From Scilla litardierei (Eukaryota; Streptophyta; Magnoliopsida; Asparagales; Asparagaceae), in contig CM061134.1 in NCBI GenBank assembly GCA_030789695.1, positions 59,651,334 through 59,715,333 of the forward strand: DNA of 64,000 nt, given 5' to 3'. Within the stretch, counting starts at the first letter, position 1. Each line of letters begins with the position of its first letter. The translations under genes were made by a program, and so were the position numbers. The notes under the pieces were generated by a model. The model had not been told where the DNA came from. It made no database searches and saw only the letters and a program-made list of their open reading frames with translations. Shown one piece after another: positions 57,191-64,000 of the stretch.

Positions 57191-58254
57191 GTATATATAT
57201 ACTTATTTTGTCCACTGCTTTTTAATTACTTATCAAGTTGTTTTGGCTTTTTCTTGTGTATGTCAGTTATGCCGATGACTTCAGATTGTTGAATAATTTG
57301 TTATACTCATTGATGTATTCCTTTAGTTGTTTGGTAGTGCAACAAGTTGTTTTGGCTGCACTGCTTCCTTTGGTTCGTGTTCATCAGGTTTTTTTTTGAC
57401 AAAATTCTTCATTGGAGAAGTACAACCATGTCCCTAGGTTGTCCACGTTTATATATTAACCTCTCTGTGTAGCCCTTATTTTAATAGGACCTCTCGCCAC
57501 TCGATCAAGTAATAAAGTCTACTTAACCACAAAACATTATGATAATAATCTATCCAAATGAGAAAGCTCATATAAGGTGAAGGTTGTCACTTGATAGAAG
57601 GGCACAAATCTATCATAACATAGGTAGCCAAAAAATAAAAATAAGTGATGGGGGGACCTTTAAAAATAATTGAGAAAATGTGGAAGTATGAATATGCCCC
57701 CCAAAATAAAATAAAAATAAAATAAAATAAAATAAAATAAATAAAATAAAATAAAAATAATAACACACACCCCCCCTTAAATTGTGTTGTAATGTTTACT
57801 GAAGAATGTAATGTTTGTGCTTTCAAAATTATTGCAAAGAAGCTTTTACTCTTCAGGATTTTGTTTCTTAGTGGATATATGCTTCTAAATGCCCAATACT
57901 TCAGTTCAGCAAAATATTATCGAACTGACAGTGTAAATATTGTGCATCACATGTTAAAATTTTGTGCTGGTGGTAGTTCTTATTGTAAATATTTGCTTAT
58001 CGGGGCATGTATATGATTTATTGCATCTTTTTATCTTTGCCAGAGTTCAGCTTAAATGTGCATATAGTTTCAGTAGATATGACAGCATTCTGCTAAACCG
58101 ACCAGCCATGTAAGATGTTGCATTGTTGTGTTTAACAAAAATGCCCTTGCAAAATGTTCTGGATCAAAACACCAAATTGCATTGTTGTGTTTAAAAAAAG
58201 TGCGCATGCAAAATGATCTGGATCAAAACATCAAATCGATGTGTTTGTTTGTTT
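57191..58254 (+). other. Start of glycerol kinase intron 3
   Basis: AT-rich sequence after the GTATAT donor. It includes the (AAAATA)n tract at 57703-57760. No exon-like continuation of the kinase is seen. Confidence 0.6.
57703..57760. repeat. (AAAAT)n microsatellite
   Basis: About eleven AAAAT-type units with small irregularities. Confidence 0.9.
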
Positions 58255-59356
58255 CAAGGTTTTAGGTCTCGGTTTCTGTCTGGGTATCGTTCTTCCCAAA
58301 ATTTAGGTTTCGGTATCGGTATCGTCCGTTTCGACGGTTTCGGAAGCAAGTTTCGGTTTCGTCTGTATCACTAGTTTCGGCAGTTTCGTTTCAGGTATCG
58401 GTTTCGGTTTCGGAGATACTTTAAATATGTATATACATTGATGGTTTCAGAGTTTCTTAAATCTAAACCTATCAAATATTATTAAATACTTAACAAACTA
58501 AAATATTAATCATATACTATCAAATACTAAATACTAAATAGATAACCTAAATTTGAGTTCGTTATCATATCAAATGCTAAGTACCTAACGTTTGGTACTT
58601 AAATACTAACTATTAGATAAATAAATAGATCCTAAAGCTTGCATCGCGCACCCGCCGTTTTACCTTGAGCACATACCACTTACTTCCACGTTTGCCAAAA
58701 AAATCGCTGGGCGTTGCTTTGCGCACCCACCATTTTGCTTTGCGCACATACCACTGATTTACATGTTGCCACAAAATATCTGCTTGATATGCGACCGACT
58801 GTTTTACTTTACGCACATACCACTTATTTACAAGTTTGTCTTTTTAAAGTACGCAACATCTCTTGAAATGCGACTCAGGCCTCTTTCTCTCTCTCTCTCT
58901 CTTTGCTCTCTCTCACTCTAACGCTAGATGGTTGAGGCGGGTTCGGCGATGCAGGAGGCAGGTTCGACAAGGCGGCAACGCGATGATGTGAGTTCAATTT
59001 TTTCATCTTCATTTTGTCCGTTTTCTTCTTTTTTTCAGCAATTTTTTCTTGGTTTTGCCCCTTATTCGTCTAATTCTTCATCATTTTTAAGCCGAAACCC
59101 CAGGGGTTTCTCTTCTCTTTTAACCGAGCTTTCTATGCAACCTACTGATTCACGAAATTTTTTGGGTTTTTTAGAGAATTTTTATTTAATTACACAATCT
59201 TCTTCCTCCGTTTTCGACCGGTACTAAACAGTATCAGTTAGTTTCGGACGGTATCGGTCGATACTGAAACTAACCCTTGGTTTCGGTATCGTCAACTGCC
59301 GGTACCGATACGATACGGCCGATACCTAATGGTATTGGTTGATACCTCAAACCCTG
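58255..59356 (+). mobile_element. hAT-like non-autonomous element, 1.10 kb, TSD GTTTGTTT, inverted copy of 48300-49462
   Basis: Flanked by GTTTGTTT at 58247-58254 and 59357-59364. The ends are CAAGGTTTTAGGTCTCGG and, reverse complemented, CAGGGTTTGAGGTATC. Compared with 48300-49462 it is the same element in opposite orientation, with high identity by eye over the whole length. The interior carries a (CT)n tract (58882-58919), then an ATG at 58928 that opens 20 codons ([20 protein letters not shown]) and ends at GTGAGT (58988-58993). This looks like a retained promoter and first exon, perhaps of the parental transposase. Three CGCACATACCACT-like subterminal repeats lie at 58640-58830. Confidence 0.9.
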
Positions 59357-59364
59357 GTTTGTTT

Positions 59365-60690
59365 GATCATCTGGCACGAAATCTGATATGCAATCATTAT
59401 GTGTGCATGCGCCTATGCATGTATGATGTACTGGAGTATCATGGGATGTGCATACAAGGAGGGGGACAATTGAATTAATAAATGACCATGGATCATATAG
59501 AAATTAATGATCCATGCAATTTTTTTGTGCATCAAGTGTCAAGGCAATAGTATCAATTCTAGAATTTTACAGATTCTTCTTAGATATGATGTGCCCACGT
59601 AACAGTTTTTTGTTGCACAACTTTTCCCTTCTCTAGTTGTCAAGGAAGTGTGTCATACTTATTTTGGTTATCATGAGGTAACTGTTCTTTCCTTAGTGTT
59701 TGTGAATACAACTTCATATATTTATATTGTTGTGCTCCAAGGACTTTGTGTCCAATTGCGGTCAATGGACAGATAAGTCCAGTTTTTGGATTGGACCGAT
59801 GGGCTAGATCATTCAATTGTGTGGGCTACAACTAATGTAATGTAGTGTTTCCTTGCAGCACTATATAACTATCTTTCAAGGCGAGAGGTGGTCTTTGATC
59901 CTCTTGTTCTTGGTGCATTAGTGTAGAGATCAGGTGTATGTGAGTGAGACGACAAGAGATAAGCGAGATGAGAATTCTCGTGTAGTCTTGTTTCTCTTCA
60001 CATTGTGGTATTCTCTATTTGTGCCCTATTATGGATGGAGGCCAAACTTGGTTCGTCGAACCATATAAGTTGCTAGTTCTTTTTTATGATTTGTTTAATT
60101 TTTTTTAAAAAATCACCTTTATGTTTCACCATTTTACGAAAATACTATTTTAAACTTTGAAAATAAGAAAAAAATTATATGTAACTTTTCTTTTTCTTAA
60201 ATTAGTCCTCTAAATCATTATAAGATAGATGTAATTTTTTATATTGTTATTCAAAGATCGGGGTTGTTTTTTATTCTAATAAAACATTGGAGGAAGTAAT
60301 TTGAGCATGTTTAGATAGATTAAAGTAATTTTGTTAATAAAATTCAGTACACTAATTTGAACAAAAATAAAGTCAAATATTTTTTTATTTTCAAATTTTA
60401 TAGTAGTATTTTAGGAAGATAGTGAAATATGAAGGAAGTTTGAAAATTAGCCATGTAACTTTCATCATCTTCTTATGGGCTCGTGTAATTGAGAAATCGT
60501 CATTCCCCCATAATGGTGTTAGATCTATGGTGTTTGGTTGATGTTTAAGCATGCACGATTGACTGAATGAATTTAAATATCGAATATCGGTATCGTATCT
60601 GATGGTTAATTTTCATATCAGATATCAAATATCGGGAGATTTATCAAGGAGACACGTCTTTATCAGGTTACTTATATCAGACAATATAAA
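59365..60690. other. Intronic or flanking stretch with a possible LTR-like piece
   Basis: Mostly AT-rich. 59730-60070 (TTGTTGTGCTCC... to ...ACCATATAAG) has the look of a copia LTR 3' half, but no partner or TSD was found. No coding sequence is recognisable. Confidence 0.35.
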
Positions 60691-60714
60691 TATACAAATT
60701 TTAATAACACAAGC

Positions 60715-61048
60715 AGTATTTATAATATCATAAATAGCATTGTTTCTAATATCATAAATAGCATTGTTTATAGTACCAAAATATCATTAATATGATCAAG
60801 TATAATAATATCATAAATAGCATTGTTTATAGTATCATAAATATCATAATATTATAAACAGTATTTATAATATCATAAATAGCATTGTTTATAGTACCAA
60901 AATATCATTAATATGATCAAGTATAATAATATCATAAATAGCATTGTTTATAGTATCATAAATATCATAAATATTATAAACAATATTTATAATATCATAA
61001 ATAGCATTGTTTATAGTACCAAAATATCATTAATATGATCAAGTAAAC
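60715..61048. repeat. AT-rich tandem repeat, 121-122 bp period
   Basis: AGTACCAAAATATCATTAAT recurs at 60772, 60893 and 61015, with ATATCATAAATAGCATTGTT between. This makes just under three units. Confidence 0.9.
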
Positions 61049-61638
61049 TTAGAATAACACATTAAGTAACTACCATAACTAACATACTATGTATTACTAC
61101 AAATTAACAAAATATCAAAATTTAAAATAGTGCATGAGTAGAAAATGAATTAAAAGATCGCCAAAAAGAGTTACATACCCCACGTTCTTTAACATGCTCA
61201 TTCTCCATTCTTCTCTTGTTGTCGTCCTTAAACATCTTCTGCCTCCGATGCAAAAATATCTTCTGAAGATAAATCTGAAGATGAATCTGATAAAGACCCT
61301 AAAGCTTCCTCCTCCTCGAGCATTTGCTTTGAAGTCTTTAACCTTTTGCTAGCTCTTGGTGTTGGATCAACCCGTATCACATCTTCAATTTACCGTCATG
61401 TTAACCTTTCTACAGGAAAGACTTCATCATCATCCACATCATCTGAATCATCAGAAGTATTAGCTGATTTTGGAAGATCCATCCATTCGGCCACATTTCC
61501 CTCCGTCATGGAACAAGCAGGCAGATAATCATTGTTTCTTCTAGCAAATCTTTCTTCTAGTTAAGCATTGAATTTGACCTAAACTAAGTCTTTCAATTTA
61601 GAAGTATTTAGTTTATTCGTTCTGTTTGTGTGAATCGG

Positions 61639-63500
61639 TTAATGAAATACAATAGCCGATGAGCCATTATGAGAAATGAGTATATGATGATATAAAAGAA
61701 AAATAATTTTTTTAATTTTTACCATCTCAAAAACACTCCAATTTCTTTCACATCCACTTGAGCTAGTGGTTAATCCTAAAATCCTGATTGCCATCTTTTT
61801 CAAATCTGGAGACGTGTCACCATACAATAGCCACAAATTAACTAAAAGTTAAAAACCATATTCAAATTCCTTTTAGTTAGTTTAAACTTAAAATTAAAAT
61901 ATTAAATACTAGTAGAATAGAAAATTAATCTTAGTATATTAGCTATACTTGGTTCAAGTGAAGGATTTTTAGCTTGTCTTTGTGTTGTGTCCCTTTTAAA
62001 AGATCTACTTCGATTTTGATACAAAGATAACTTGAAGCTAATTTTGCCCTGTACCTCAAGATCATAGGTATATATATGTCCTAAACATGCACGCTGTGAA
62101 TTTATCTACAACACCATCTCCATTAATAGCATCACATTTTTGATAATAAAAGTATAGGTTCAACAAATGACCCGTCATATGTAAATGCAGTGTTCTAAAA
62201 GAAGTTATATGTAGGCGCATATGAGGAGGCGGCCTTTGGCCGCATAAAAAAGTAGATATGCGGCCAAATTATTTGACTGATCGCATAATTGACCGCATAA
62301 ATGTTATGCATCCACATATGCAAATATGTGTGCGCATAATTTGTAATTAAAGACTTCAACATGTTAAGAAACCCAACACTAAGCATAAAAATCAGTTTTT
62401 TTGTTTTTAAAGGTTCCTCTCAACAGAAAGCGGCGACCTCTGATGGGGATTAGATTTGATGTTCGTTATGAAGACGACAAGAAAGATGATGAGTAGATAT
62501 AGAATGTTTCTTTTGTTATTTCAAAGTACTTATGTTTGATATGATTTTGATTCGTATGTAAAACTAATTATTTATGTTTTGTGTGTGTAGATTGCTTTAG
62601 ACTTAGTTCTTTTATGTATTGATCTCTTTGATGGTGCTAATGTTTTAGTGATTTAATCCCTATTTAAAGGTTGATATTATTTTTTTCCTTGTTTCCATCT
62701 TTTAGTATTTTTAAATTTAATATATACTAATATATTTATGTATATATACGTACTTCTTATTTATGTATTTAAATATTTATTTTCATGTAAAGCGCATAAT
62801 CTGTATATGCGCAATGCGCTCCTGGATTGTGTGCATAATGAAATTGTTTTTTCGAATGCTGTGTAAATGAGTCTTCAACATATTATTCCATCTGTTCTCA
62901 GTTAGCATTGAGATCGGCTTGAATATTTTCTCACAATGTTTCAAATTCAACGCGATCTCATTCTTGCACATCTCCAAGTCTTCATAAAACCATCCCATCG
63001 ATGTAGTGTCGTTATCTGCTGTGCCAAGAACGTTGATTGGCTCAAAAATGTTTAATGCGAGTGTAAAATTCTTCCAAAATGAACGGCTATTGATGATGTT
63101 ATAGACCTACAAAGTACAAAGTTAACCAAAAAACATCAATTAGTTAACTGCGATAATATGCAAGCCAAATTAAATTAGATATTTGATTTATACATTTTTT
63201 TGCTTGAGCAGTCATGGAGAACTTCAACTGCTCACATTCACTGGAATTGACGAAAAACTTCAATTTGGACTTCTCTTGTAAGTGTTGTAATGATAAAAAT
63301 GATGTAGAAAATCCAGTAACACCAGGCTAACAAGATCGCACTCTATCTTCTCACTCATTATATTAAGAACAATCGTATGAGCATATATATTGACAGTGAC
63401 AAAACTAGCATCTAAAATAGCATTTCAAATAGGCTTGATCTTTCCAATATCATGTAATAAAAGATCCACTGTGTGTGCGGCAAAGTCCAAAAAATAGGTG
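61639..63500 (-). pseudogene. hAT transposase remnant
   Basis: On the minus strand, about 63490-63440 reads FAAHTVDLLLHDIGKI, the catalytic-region pattern of DUF659-type plant hAT transposases. 63110-62785 holds FWKNFTLALNIFEPINVLG, then MGWFYEDLEMCKNEI and ENRWNNMLKTHLHS. 61836-61639 is the C-terminal dimerisation domain (PDLKKMAIRILGLTTSSSGCERNWSVFE). Stops, a lost BED-finger end and about 0.6-1 kb of foreign AT-rich sequence (about 62200-62820, with GCGCATAT-type inverted ends) break the gene. Acidic codons near 61440-61270 may be its tail. It lies antisense in the presumed intron 3. Confidence 0.8.
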
Positions 63501-63532
63501 GCCTTGCAGCTAACTATTTTGCTGCAGTTATA

Positions 63533-63706
63533 TAGGGATGAGAATGGGCATGTCCAAAGCCCGATTGGGCTTCCAATTGGGCATGCCACATTCTCATCCC
63601 TTACTCATCCATTCACTAATTTTTCTAGAATTAGTGAAGGGATGAGAATGTGGCATGTCCAATTGGAAGCCCAATCGGGCTTTGGGCATGCCCATTCTCA
63701 TCCATA
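63533..63706. mobile_element. hAT-type MITE, 174 bp, TSD CAGTTATA/CAGCTATA
   Basis: A near-perfect palindrome. The ends are TAGGGATGAGAATGGGCATG and, reverse complemented, TATGGATGAGAATGGGCATG. The 8-bp flanks (63525-63532 and 63707-63714) differ at one base. It is the same family as 52930-53110. Confidence 0.88.
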
Positions 63707-63714
63707 CAGCTATA

Positions 63715-64000
63715 TGATAGGAACCGAAAACCAAATCTGAAATTTATAGAGTTAATCGCTCTCCCAAGATAATAATAAGATAGGGTGATTACGATTGTAG
63801 AGTTAATCGCTCTCCCAAGATGCCGATTGTAGAGGACATCCGCACTCTCCCCAAGACGAGGAACTCTCTCATCACTTGATCAAAATAATTCTTAAAACAT
63901 GCATGTCATAGGCCGGCCCTTTCCCTTGGCTTAAATAGAAAACCCTTATTTGTAAAATTGCACATAACCCCCCTAAATTAATAAAAACTCATTAAAAGGC
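63715..64000. other. LTR-like sequence at the right edge
   Basis: A 24-bp stretch (start TAGAGTTAATCGCTCTCCCA) occurs twice, at 63747-63770 and 63798-63821. The composition (GGCTTAAATAGAAAACCC, then ACATAACCCCCCTAAATTA) resembles a minus-strand LTR with its TATA region, but no boundary is visible. Confidence 0.4.

Noticed and set aside
56216..57292. Reading exon 3 as a separate intronless glycerol kinase-like gene
   Set aside because: It starts without an ATG in frame. An acceptor AG directly precedes the Arg-Leu-Glu junction expected from exon 2, and the phases match.
62200..62820. A separate bounded transposon inside the hAT remnant
   Set aside because: GCGCATAT-type inverted pieces are visible at both sides, but no convincing terminal repeat or duplication could be fixed by eye.

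Overview
The window looks like a retrotransposon-rich stretch of a flowering-plant nuclear genome. The reasons are Ty1/copia and Ty3/gypsy LTR elements with initiator-tRNA-Met primer sites, hAT-like and Harbinger-like DNA elements, long AT-rich spacers, and host genes with spliceosomal introns. One host gene (STN1) is strongly GC-rich against an AT-rich background. That fits a monocot, but it is an inference. No CRISPR array, tRNA or rRNA gene, operon or prokaryotic feature is visible.

Only two host genes are supported, both on the + strand. The first is an intact single-exon gene for STN1, the OB-fold telomere-capping subunit of the CST complex (13624-14115). The second is glycerol kinase (GLPK/NHO1 type). 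Its first three coding exons lie at 42141-42277, 42361-42582 and 56212-57190 and give 446 codons. Its last exon(s) are not in the window. Intron 2 is 13.6 kb and intron 3 is longer than 6.8 kb, both because of transposon insertions.

Layout. 1-4927: 5' part of a decayed minus-strand Sirevirus-like copia element. 5193-13029: young, structurally complete, gag-only Sirevirus derivative with a 5-bp target-site duplication (TSD). 13046-14937: STN1 between Harbinger-like elements. 14938-17170: nothing recognised. 17173-32815: a decayed + strand gypsy element broken by a 3.27-kb solo LTR, a Sirevirus-like LTR and a complete but decayed minus-strand chromovirus-type gypsy element (25625-31859). 32816-35413: gag-only gypsy derivative related to that chromovirus. 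35414-41220: gypsy and LTR debris. 41224-41794: TIR element just upstream of glycerol kinase. 42141-57190: glycerol kinase. Its intron 2 holds a copia element (42811-54903) that itself contains a second copia, a 1.16-kb hAT-like element and a 181-bp hAT MITE. 57191-64000: intron 3 or flank, with an inverted second copy of the hAT-like element, AT-rich tandem repeats, a hAT transposase remnant, a MITE and an LTR-like edge.

The most notable points are these. Two unrelated families have each produced a gag-only element that kept its LTRs and primer site but carries no protease, integrase or reverse transcriptase. Near-identical hAT-like copies lie in opposite orientation on the two sides of glycerol kinase exon 3, an arrangement that could favour back-splicing. 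One copia element lacks RT/RNase H, and its 3' LTR is preceded by a copy of the genomic sequence that flanks its 5' LTR.
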